Positions 1 through 6,628 of a DNA stretch of 9,731 nucleotides are shown one piece after another. The stretch is from the NCBI GenBank assembly GCA_944381295.1, contig CALWKP010000278.1:1-9731 (forward strand), written 5' to 3'. The stretch is from an uncultured Clostridia bacterium (lineage in GTDB: Bacteria > Bacillota > Clostridia > Oscillospirales > Acutalibacteraceae). A model generated the notes under the pieces. The model made no database searches. It saw nothing but the letters and a program-made list of their open reading frames with translations, and had not been told where the DNA came from. The stretch's first letter is position 1, and each line of letters begins with the position of its first letter. The translations under genes and the position numbers were made by a program.

Positions 1-1090
1 GGATTCGGGAGCGTGCCGCCGGGACAGTTACTTTAAAAATGGTCGTTACCGGCGTAGCGCCCAACGCCAAGGACGCTTCCCGGTAAGACAGCGGGACCGC
101 GCGCATGGAGGTTTCCGCAGTACTGATGATGGTAGGAAGCACCATAATCGCCAGCACGAAAATGACTGCCAGCAGAGAAAGGCCGATTGTCTTTCCCTTA
201 AACGGCGGGAACTCACGGATTGCTGGAACAATCACCATCATTCCAAAGAAACCATAAATGACCGACGGGATACCGGCAAGCAATTCCACTGCCGGACGCA
301 CCACACCGGCAAGACGTTTATGGGCGATTTCTGCAAGGAACACTGCCGTCAGCAACCCCACCGGCACGCCCAGAATGACCGCACCGGCAGTCGCGCAGAT
401 AGAGGAAAGCGTCAGGGGCAGTGTTCCATATTCTCCGCTGCCAAGGTTCCATTCCGTCCCGAACAGGAACTGGCCGATACCAGCCTGCCAGATTGCCGGA
501 GCACCTGTCATAACCATGTACAGCATGATAAAAAATACAGATCCAACAGACACACAGGCAAACACAAGAAAAATAGACTCGGCAAGACGTTCCACGCCGC
601 GCTGACCCATCGCCAGCAGTGCAGCGGCCAGTCCGGCAAGCAACACCAAAATCATCCCCCATGCATACTCGATGGACACGCGGGTGATATTCCAGGCAAT
701 GACTTCTTCCCGGATTCCAGTAGAATTCAGGATGGATACAATCGGCATCACCGCACAAAGAGCGAATGCTGCCGCAGACCATGACGTTTTTTTGAGGAGC
801 AACAAAACCACACCGGCAATCCCCAACACTGGCGCACAAACCGACGCGATCCGCATCATAATCGGAATGGAGATCAGGGCACTGCTGTCATTGGTTTGGA
901 TACGCATCCCAGTAGCAGTGACCAGGTTCATCCCGTTGAGGGTGAACTCCTGCCCTCCAAAGTTAAAATAGATATTTGGCAAAAAGAAAAGCACGAGAGG
1001 AAGAAGGCCGCAGATCACAGCTCCGGCGAATGCCAAGCGCATCATCAGTTTCCTTCTGGCCCGTGTTTTTTCGCTGATTGCTAATTCCAT
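1..1090 (-). CDS. pstC: Phosphate ABC transporter permease PstC, N-terminally extended; 3' end beyond the left edge
   Basis: Inner-membrane permease subunit of the high-affinity phosphate importer PstSCAB. The frame is open from ATG at 1090-1088 to the window edge, giving 363 codons and no stop. GGAGG lies 6 nt before the ATG. The PstC core runs from about residue 172 onward: a membrane helix (173-194), FLFGTEWN (208-215), the segment ELLAGIPSVIYGFFG (269-283), and the cytoplasmic coupling loop starting REASLALGAT (337-346). These blocks are typical of PstC. Oddly, about 165 residues precede the core. They contain roughly four hydrophobic segments (about 20-38, 74-99, 104-120, 142-161) and a polar loop after the first. 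Ordinary PstC proteins are around 300 residues with a short N-terminus. The gene follows pstS on the same strand after 112 nt. pstA, pstB and phoU would be expected beyond the left edge, which is not visible. Identity is secure; the role of the extension is unknown. Confidence 0.93.
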   Translation of the reverse strand, partial: MELAISEKTRARRKLMMRLAFAGAVICGLLPLVLFFLPNIYFNFGGQEFTLNGMNLVTATGMRIQTNDSSALISIPIMMRIASVCAPVLGIAGVVLLLLKKTSWSAAAFALCAVMPIVSILNSTGIREEVIAWNITRVSIEYAWGMILVLLAGLAAALLAMGQRGVERLAESIFLVFACVSVGSVFFIMLYMVMTGAPAIWQAGIGQFLFGTEWNLGSGEYGTLPLTLSSICATAGAVILGVPVGLLTAVFLAEIAHKRLAGVVRPAVELLAGIPSVIYGFFGMMVIVPAIREFPPFKGKTIGLSLLAVIFVLAIMVLPTIISTAETSMRAVPLSYREASLALGATPVTTIFKVTVPAARSRI

Positions 1091-1107
1091 AATAAGCCTC
1101 CTCGACC

Positions 1108-1128
1108 TCTGTGCATACCCTGCACAGA
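1108..1128 (-). promoter_or_regulatory. Hairpin in the pstS-pstC intercistronic region
   Basis: A perfect 8-bp inverted repeat (TCTGTGCA / TGCACAGA) has a 5-nt loop and lies just upstream of the pstC ribosome-binding site. No U-run follows in the transcribed (minus) direction, so it is not a standard terminator. Hairpins here commonly stabilise the pstS part of the mRNA or reduce readthrough, giving more binding protein than permease. That role is inference. Confidence 0.5.
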
Positions 1129-1154
1129 AAAGTCCTCCCGGACGCAGTTCATGC

Positions 1155-1170
1155 CCGGCCGCCAGGCCGG
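1155..1170 (-). promoter_or_regulatory. GC-rich hairpin downstream of pstS
   Basis: Six G-C pairs (CCGGCC / GGCCGG) enclose a 4-nt loop, 33 nt beyond the pstS stop codon. No T-run follows, so it would act as an mRNA 3' stabiliser or attenuator rather than a full terminator. Together with the hairpin at 1108-1128, it may set the pstS to pstC expression ratio. Confidence 0.4.
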
Positions 1171-1202
1171 ACATTCCCCTGCGCGCTATGAAACTGTTTC
1201 TC

Positions 1203-2120
1203 TTATTCCCTTTCCGTGGGGATCAGCTTGCATTCTTCCACGATCGCTTTGCCTTCCTCGGAGTAAACAAAGTCAAACCAAGCTTTGATAACCGGGTCGG
1301 ATTCGCTGGCACCTTTCATGCAGATCTGTACAAACGGACGGCTGACCGAATAAGTACCGTTGATAATATTCTCATCTGTCGCCTCGACGCCGTCAACTTT
1401 CAGAGCTTTCACATTGCTGTTTACGGAACCCAGGGAGATGTAACCGATCCCGTTCGGGTCGCTGGATACTGAGGTAATCACGTCGCCGGTGGCACCAAGT
1501 TCTGCGCTGTATACACAGGCTTCCTTTATATCAAAGATGCTTTCAAAGCCGTCACGGGTACCGGACTGTGCATCACGGCCAATCACAGAGATCGTACCAT
1601 CATTGCCGCCAAGGTCTGCCCAGTTGGTGATTTCACCGGTATAAATTTTGGCGATATCTTCCGAAGTCAGATCAGAGACAGGGTTTTCCGGGTTAACGAT
1701 AACTGCAATACCATCAATCGCAATGGTGAAAATATCAAAGTTGTCCGGGTTTTCTTCGTCCTTTACATCTCTGGAAAGGTCCCCGATCTGTGCGGTACCG
1801 TCACTGACTGCGGTCGGTCCTTCACCAGATCCGCTGCCGCCTTTATTGAACTGTACATCCGGATACAATGCGGTAAATTCTTCGCCAAGTGCGTTGCAAA
1901 CTTCATTCATGGAAGTGGAACCGGTCAAAGTCAGTTTCCCGCTGATGTCCGCAGTCTGGGATTCTTCGCTGCTCTCTTCTGCCACGCTCGCTTCACTGGA
2001 CTGTGTGCTGCTTTGTCCCTCGGAAGAGCTCGACGAAGGCTGTACTTCTCCGCTGCATCCTACAAGTCCCATCGACAACGCCATGATCAGCGCCATAATA
2101 GATGCTGTAATTTTTTTCAT
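1203..2120 (-). CDS. pstS: Phosphate-binding lipoprotein PstS
   Basis: Extracytoplasmic phosphate receptor that delivers phosphate to PstC/PstA; 305 residues, intact. The signal peptide has a KK start, a hydrophobic stretch at residues 8-20 and a lipobox LVGC with the lipidated Cys at 22. A Ser/Glu-rich linker runs to about residue 60. The mature domain shows phosphate-site motifs: GSTSM, GGSGSGEG, DLSRD and GRDAQSGTRDGFES. The start is set at ATG 2120 because GGAGG (2135-2131) lies 10 nt upstream. An in-frame TTG at 2129 is only 1 nt from that Shine-Dalgarno and is rejected. It is the first gene of a pst operon and is read divergently from the two-component pair at 2359. A PhoP-type box precedes it. 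The family call is strong, since the phosphate motifs separate it from sugar-binding proteins. Confidence 0.96.
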   Translation of the reverse strand: MKKITASIMALIMALSMGLVGCSGEVQPSSSSSEGQSSTQSSEASVAEESSEESQTADISGKLTLTGSTSMNEVCNALGEEFTALYPDVQFNKGGSGSGEGPTAVSDGTAQIGDLSRDVKDEENPDNFDIFTIAIDGIAVIVNPENPVSDLTSEDIAKIYTGEITNWADLGGNDGTISVIGRDAQSGTRDGFESIFDIKEACVYSAELGATGDVITSVSSDPNGIGYISLGSVNSNVKALKVDGVEATDENIINGTYSVSRPFVQICMKGASESDPVIKAWFDFVYSEEGKAIVEECKLIPTERE

Positions 2121-2150
2121 GTTTCTCAAACCTCCAATGTGTTTTCCTTT

Positions 2151-2196
2151 ATGTTACGTTCCACAGTCTACCTTCCCAATGTTAAGAACAGGTTAA
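2151..2196 (-). promoter_or_regulatory. PhoP-box promoter of pstS
   Basis: On the minus strand two TTAAC[A/C] repeats (TTAACC at 2196-2191 and TTAACA at 2185-2180) are separated by 5 nt, giving an 11-bp period. This matches the Gram-positive PhoP direct-repeat pattern TTAACA-N5-TTAACA. Immediately after it lies a -35-like TTGGGA (2179-2174), a 17-nt spacer and a -10-like TAACAT (2156-2151). Transcription would start near 2144, leaving a leader of about 24 nt that contains the GGAGG. The poor -35 and the adjoining PhoP sites fit activation under phosphate limitation. The box is directly visible; binding is inferred. Confidence 0.72.
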
Positions 2197-2273
2197 GATC
2201 AATTTAGATTCCCTTTAAAACCAGGCTTTCTTCCCATCTCTTTTTCCTCCATTCATCAATTGTCCTATAATTC

Positions 2274-2302
2274 TTGAAAATGCACTGAATTTCTTATATC
2301 AT
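2274..2302 (+). promoter_or_regulatory. Sigma-A-type promoter ahead of the sensor kinase
   Basis: TTGAAA (2274-2279) and TATCAT (2297-2302) are separated by exactly 17 nt. Each matches the consensus at five of six positions. Transcription would start near 2309, about 50 nt before the kinase start codon. This promoter still looks functional although the genes it drives are broken. Confidence 0.6.
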
Positions 2303-2358
2303 AATAACAGAGCGTTGCTTTTCAACAGAGCTGATTTCTGTTTGATGAGGGGTTACCA

Positions 2359-3328
2359 TTGAAATCGGTATTTTGGAAAAAGTTAATTTGCGCGATCCGC
2401 CATGTGAAAATTGCACCCCGTATGATTGCTTTGTTCCTCATCGCCTCACTTTTGCCGATCCTGCTCGGTTCTTTCCTGCTGTATGGCCAGGCCAGTGAAA
2501 CGATGAGTAAAAATATTGATAAGACAGTCTCTTCCATGAATACCCAGTCGGCTGGTTACCTCAGCGAAAAAATCTGTAAAGTTATTTCCGACAGTAAAGA
2601 GATCGTTTATTCCGATATCATCCAGCATGTTCTGACCAATTTTGACTCTCGACTCGTTAATGTTTTGTCTTTAAGCCAGGCACAACAGGATTTCCAGCGT
2701 CAAATGGGGAAAAATTCTATTTATCATGACTTCGTAACCGAAATCACCGCTTATCTTCCTGATTTCTGCAAGATCGATCTTTATACTCCCAATAAATACC
2801 GTTTTAAACCTATTCAGGAAAATTTAGTACAAATTTCCGATGCCTGTAACCAGTCTCCGGGGACTGCCCTGTTTTTTCCTTTAATGCGAGCAACAGCGTC
2901 ATTCTCTGCCGCGCGGTGCCGAATAAAACTGACTCTTCCATTCTCGGCTATCTGTTGATACGTATTGACGAAAACCGTATTTTCGATTTATCCTCCAGCC
3001 GCTGGTGGAAAATTCGATCATCCACGGAATCCAGCCGGATAAGAAAAAACGCGGTCTTATTTCCGTCAAGGGCTATCAGGAAAGCAGCATTCTGGTATTC
3101 ACTGTCACCGATAACGGAAAAGGGATGAAGAAAGAAGAAACCGGCGATATCCTCTATCGGAACCAGAGCAATCAGGAAAAAGGCCGGTTCAGCAGCATTG
3201 GACTGAGCAACGTCAACCAGCGCATCCAGCTGTTATTTGGAACAGAATACGGCTTAACCATCTCGAGTGCAGAAGGGGCTTACACCAAAGTTACGATCCG
3301 GCTTCTGCCCGTCAGGGAGGAGTCCTGA
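2359..3328 (+). pseudogene. Broken sensor histidine kinase, YesM/LytS-like
   Basis: Remnant of a membrane sensor kinase that would have phosphorylated the regulator starting 1 nt downstream. The start is TTG 2359 with GAGGGG 7 nt upstream. Residues about 22-43 form a membrane helix, followed by an extracellular sensor segment. The frame is lost near a run of six T (2872-2877). Restoring one T would join ...GTALFF to SFNASNSVILCRAV and continue to DENRIFDL. Near 2988-2996 the sequence jumps directly to LQPLVENSIIHG, the N-box of the HATPase_c domain. DNGKGM and SSIGLSNVNQRI (G boxes) follow, ending at the TGA at 3328. The rest of the sensor domain, the second membrane helix, HAMP and the His_kinase region with the phospho-accepting His are all absent. 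YesM-type kinases are usually near 580 residues and about 320 remain, so roughly 750-800 bp appear deleted. It cannot autophosphorylate. Confidence 0.88.
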
Positions 3329-3329
3329 T

Positions 3330-4864
3330 ATGATCCGAATATTGCTGGTTGATGACGATATCTTCCTGCGTGTAAAGCTGCGCAATCTTCTGGCTACATC
3401 CGGACCGGAATTCAGTGTAGTGGCCGAAGCATCCAACGGTGAAGAAGCTGTTGCCTGCATGGAACGTGAACGGCCTCACCTGATGATTAACCGATATCAG
3501 CATGCCTGTGATGAACAGCGTGGAATTGATCGGCTATACCGCAGAACATTATCCAGAAATGATGGTTCTCGCATTGAGCTCCTACGACGATTTTTCGTAT
3601 GTACGCGGAAGCATGAAAAGCGGCGCTTATGATTATCTGTTAAAGCACCAGCTTACCGAAGAAAGTCTGAACGATGTTTTGCAGGAAGCAAAACGCCGTT
3701 TTGGGACAGGCGGCAGCAGCAGCGGCCCTCCTGAAAACTCCTGCTTCGTGAATTGCTTCGCAACGGCGAACACCTTCCCCAAATAGAAAAATCGTTTTGG
3801 GATCTCCATACAGAGCTCCAAAATGTCCCGTTGCTTTTGGCTGTGGGATGCTTTGATCAAGGAATTCCGGTCAATCGCAATCTTATGATCTGCACCCATT
3901 CGATTTTAAGCGAAACCTTGGCGTTCTATAAATGGACGATCCTGGCTGATCTATGGGAGCGGCACCCGGTACTGCGTTTTTCCCCACCAATGGATGCGGG
4001 AAACAGGAAGTCTGGGACATTTTAGATCAAGCAAAAACGAATCTGGATCGTATGCTTGGAAACAAACCGTCTTTTCTTGCCGGCAGGCCGTACGGTTCGC
4101 TTTGCCACGCAAGTACCTAATATCTCAGTTTATCGGAAAGCCTGAACGCACATCAATCCGCCTGAGTCGGGATTTCTTGCTTGGCAGGACGGCCAAACCA
4201 GGAACACGGACCCATTGACGCTAAGTCTTGAGAATTCCCAACGTTTGGAATCTCTGTTACGAAATCCCGACGGACAAAACGTACAAGATTGTTTCTCTGC
4301 CGTGTTTGACGGTCTGCCGGTACATGGCGCAGATATTTCCCGTCTGCGTTTTTTGCCTTGGATATTCTTTCCCTTCTCCATTATGCGGTAAAACGGCACC
4401 ATTTTCCGGACGACCGTATTTTCGGGCATACCAATCCCGTCGAAATTTTACAGAATTCAGACACCGTAGATCAAATGAAACAATATCTTTGCGGATGCTT
4501 TGAAGCCTTTTTAGAGTTCTCAAAAGAGCAGACAGAAGAAAACTATGCCAACGAAATCATCAACAAAGCGGTAGCTTTTATCAAGCAGCATTATACCGAG
4601 GCACTTTCCCTTCGGGATGTCGCTGCTTATCTTTCTATAAACAGCTCTTATCTGTGCCGTATCTTTAAAAAGGATACCGGAAAAACGATCGTCACCTACA
4701 TCAACGACTTGAAACTGGCAAAGGTCAAGATGCTCCTGGAACAGGAAGGTTTATCACTCAAAGAGATTGCGATCGATATGGGATTTCAGAATTATAATTA
4801 TTTTTACATGCTTTTTAAAGAAAAATTTGGAATTTCTCCATCCGATCTGCACAAACACCCGTGA
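3330..4864 (+). pseudogene. Broken response regulator with REC and AraC-type DNA-binding domain, YesN-like
   Basis: Remnant of the cognate regulator. ATG 3330 has GGGAGGAG upstream and begins MIRILLVDDD, the REC acidic cluster. The phospho-acceptor Asp lies in ITDISMPVMN, but an extra A at 3489-3490 puts it in another frame. YLLKHQLTEE carries the conserved Lys. A missing A in the run 3734-3737 would restore GPPEKLLLRELL, and a missing T in 3977-3981 would restore VLRFFPTNGCG. Further small indels are needed near 4118, 4141-4142, 4171-4172, 4180-4186 and 4357-4359. The last 168 codons (from about 4358) are clean and hold two helix-turn-helices: LSLRDVAAYLSINSSYLCRIF and LSLKEIAIDMGFQNYNYFYM. 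About eight indels make this a clear pseudogene. The C-terminal DNA-binding part alone could be translated only if an internal start (TTG 4358 or later) were used, for which I see no good ribosome-binding site. Confidence 0.9.
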
Positions 4865-4896
4865 CTTTCCCGTTTTTACAGATATGCTGGTTTTTA

Positions 4897-4925
4897 TTGA
4901 CATTATTGACAATTTGGTTTAAGAT
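4897..4925 (+). promoter_or_regulatory. Alternative promoter upstream of the binding-protein gene
   Basis: A perfect TTGACA (4897-4902) and TAAGAT (4920-4925, four of six matches) are 17 nt apart. A second TTGACA lies 9 nt downstream (4906-4911), forming a short tandem ATTGACA repeat. If used, the start point would fall near 4932, inside the repeat described at 4925-4957. It competes with the TATAAT element at 4987 as the promoter of the downstream genes, and the sequence alone does not decide between them. Confidence 0.35.
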
Positions 4926-4957
4926 ATAGTCAAAATATTTAGTTTTATAGTCAAAAT
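4925..4957 (+). repeat. 12-bp direct repeat with 21-bp period; probable operator of the AraC-type regulator
   Basis: TATAGTCAAAAT occurs exactly at 4925-4936 and again at 4946-4957. The repeats start 21 bp apart, two helical turns, so both lie on the same face of DNA. Such tandem sites are typical of AraC-family regulators. The second copy ends 6 nt before the -35 position of the TATAAT promoter at 4987-4992, suiting an activator that contacts RNA polymerase. The presumed regulator (3330-4864) is broken, so the operator is probably orphaned. Confidence 0.6.
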
Positions 4958-4963
4958 CATTAA

Positions 4964-4992
4964 TTTCTTTCCTCTTTTCGCTTCGCTATAAT
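4964..4992 (+). promoter_or_regulatory. Activator-dependent-looking promoter of the transporter genes
   Basis: A perfect -10 TATAAT (4987-4992) is paired at 17 nt with a very poor -35 (TTTCTT, 4964-4969). The start point would be near 4999, about 29 nt before the ATG of the binding-protein gene. A consensus -10 with no -35, placed just downstream of paired operator-like repeats, is the usual shape of an activator-controlled promoter. Dependence on the upstream regulator is inference. Confidence 0.55.
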
Positions 4993-5027
4993 ATGTTTTG
5001 CAAAAAAACGAAGCAGAGGAAACCAGT

Positions 5028-5668
5028 ATGTTCAAAAGAAAATTATCAGACCTGTTAGCAGGCTTGCTCATGGCAAGAGCTGCCATGAGCGGATGTAATT
5101 CCAGCCAGACATCCTCTGGAGATGGCGGAACTTCTTCCGAAAGTTCTTCATCCTCGTCCTCTTCCGGAACAGAGGGAGGGTATATTGGGTCTGGCGATCC
5201 TTCTGCCACTACATTGGAACACTGGGCCTTTACCGAACTTTGCAAAACCTTCTACGACAATATGGTCACCCAATGGCATACAGACAATCCTGACCGTCTT
5301 ATTCGGGTGAACGTCAATGTCCTCCCCTACGACGATATGCATAACAAACTGCAAATTGCGCTCAACTCCGGAACGGGTGCTCCGGATACGGTAGATATTG
5401 AGGTTTCCAAGTTCTCAAACTTTACCGAAGGCGATGTCCAGCTGATGGATATGACTTCCTATGCGGAGCCCTATAAAGAATTTGTGGTACAATCCAGACT
5501 CGGGCTGTTCAGCCACGACTGAAAATTTTTCAGACTACCAAATATTATCCCTCGATCAGCAATACATTCAACACCGAGGTATTTAACGCGATCTTTGAAA
5601 ACGGGGCGGACATTCAGGAAACTCTGGACATCGCCCAGGATACTTTGAGCAACGAATTCGCTTACTGA
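5028..5668 (+). pseudogene. Broken extracellular sugar-binding lipoprotein of an ABC importer
   Basis: N-terminal and C-terminal remnants of a family 1-type solute-binding protein. ATG 5028 has AGAGGA 7 nt upstream. A basic N-terminus and hydrophobic stretch lead to a lipobox-like MSGC (Cys 23), then a Ser/Gly linker. The domain proceeds through HWAFTEL, YDDMHNKLQIAL and APDTVDIEVSKF to EFVVQSRLGLFSHD, then TGA (5520-5522). Homologues usually have DGK at this point, so the stop looks like a GGA to TGA change. Soon after, another frame reads KYYPSISNTFNTEVFNAIF through DIAQDTLSNEFAY to the TGA at 5666-5668, which fits the C-terminal end of such proteins. Members are usually around 430 residues and about 210 are represented, so the middle (roughly 650 bp) appears deleted. 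The substrate cannot be told; gene order with two MalFG-type permeases indicates an oligosaccharide. Confidence 0.85.
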
Positions 5669-5685
5669 GTATTTGCGGTAACAGG

Positions 5686-5720
5686 AAGGCGGACGGTAAG
5701 TAACAGGCCGTCCGCCTTTT
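5686..5720 (+). terminator. Strong intercistronic hairpin after the binding-protein gene
   Basis: An 11-bp perfect stem (AAGGCGGACGG / CCGTCCGCCTT) has an 11-nt loop and ends in TTTT. It lies between the binding-protein remnant and the first permease. The T-run is short, so it is probably a partial terminator or mRNA stabiliser of the kind that keeps binding protein in excess over permease. With the upstream reading frame now broken, it might terminate more strongly and lower expression of downstream genes (inference). Confidence 0.65.
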
Positions 5721-5736
5721 CGGAGAAGGGATTCGT

Positions 5737-6628
5737 ATGTTCAAAAAATTTATTTATTCCACTAAAACAGCCCCTTATGTTTTCATTCTCCCATTTGTAC
5801 TCACTGTTTTGATTTTCTGGATTTTTCCCATTGGCCGGAGCGCTCTTATGAGCTTTCAGGAAATCCTTCCCGGACAGACGGAATGGATCGGCTTACGAAA
5901 TTTCCGTCAGCTTTTTGCGGACCGCATCTTTTTGATCTCTGTCCAGAACACTTTAAAGTTTACTGTTGGGATGCTTCTGCTCCTGATTCCAATTCCCATA
6001 GTCTTAGTGTGCATTATCAACAGCAAAATTATGAACCATACCAAACTGTTTAAAACCATTTATTTTATCCCCGCTTTAGCGTCTGTCGTGGTAGCCGGCA
6101 CAGTATTCCGCTTGATTTTTGGGGAAAGCGATACCGCGCTGATGAACCAAGTTTTACAGGCATTTGGCGCTGAACCGATTAAATGGTTCAAACCGGGAGC
6201 TACCGGCTACATGGCTTTGCTGATTCTCTGCTGGCACTGGATCGGCGTAAATATGATGTATTATGTTGCGGGGCTGCAAAATATCTCCCAGGATCTCTAT
6301 GAAGCTGCTTCCATTGACGGTGCAAATTCCTGGCAGCAGCTCACCCGTATCTCTATCCCTCTGCTTAAGCCTACCACCATCTATGTACTTACCATCAGCA
6401 TCTATGCTGGACTTTCCATGTTCATAGAAAGCTATATGCTTTGGAAGGGGAATAACTCCCCGAGCAATATCGGTTTAACCATTGTCGGATATCTCTACCG
6501 TCAAGGCATCGAAAAAATGATATGGGCTATGCTTCCGCAGCAGGACTCTTGCTTCTGGTCCTCATTTTGGTCATCAACCTGATTTAACTCTCCCTTTCTG
6601 GGTTTTTCAAAAAGGGGAAACGGTATGA
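5737..6628 (+). pseudogene. Sugar ABC transporter permease, MalF/UgpA-like, with disrupted C-terminus
   Basis: Membrane permease subunit for the sugar importer. ATG 5737 follows GGAGAAGGG. The first 260 codons are intact, with helices near 14-31, 72-94, 106-126, 157-176 and 214-230 and the coupling loop EAASIDGANSWQQLTRI (189-205). At the six-A run 6512-6517 one A seems missing. Restoring it would replace the aberrant tail after residue 260 with EKNDMGYASAAGLLLLVLIL, the expected last helix. In that restored frame TAA (6585-6587) interrupts LI-LSLSG where CAA (Gln) is plausible. A further missing T in 6603-6607 would give GFFQKGETV and a stop at 6626-6628, overlapping the next ATG as ATGA. 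As it stands the frame ends at 6582 with a scrambled C-terminus and no final helix, so function is doubtful. This is the least damaged of the five broken genes. Confidence 0.85.

Noticed and set aside
258..839. Long open frames on both strands overlapping pstC (258-605 +, 320-784 +, 318-839 -)
   Set aside because: They are shadows of the pstC frame, which shows continuous family motifs; none has a ribosome-binding site or recognisable sequence.
2121..2129. TTG at 2129 as the pstS start
   Set aside because: It lies 1 nt from the GGAGG, too close for initiation; ATG at 2120 has a workable spacing and gives a normal lipoprotein signal.
1648..2207. Plus-strand frames opposite pstS, up to 182 codons
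   Set aside because: They are antisense to a clearly conserved PstS and mirror its Ser-rich linker.
2266..2271. TATAAT between pstS and the kinase as a promoter
   Set aside because: No -35 at a usable distance; TTGAAA-N17-TATCAT just downstream is far better.
2872..4360. Programmed frameshifting in the kinase and regulator
   Set aside because: There are too many shifts in varied contexts, along with large deletions and no consistent slippery site plus stimulatory structure; decay explains them more simply.
4998..5027. TTG at 4998 as the binding-protein start
   Set aside because: It adds ten non-signal-like residues, overlaps the expected transcription start and has no Shine-Dalgarno; ATG 5028 has one.
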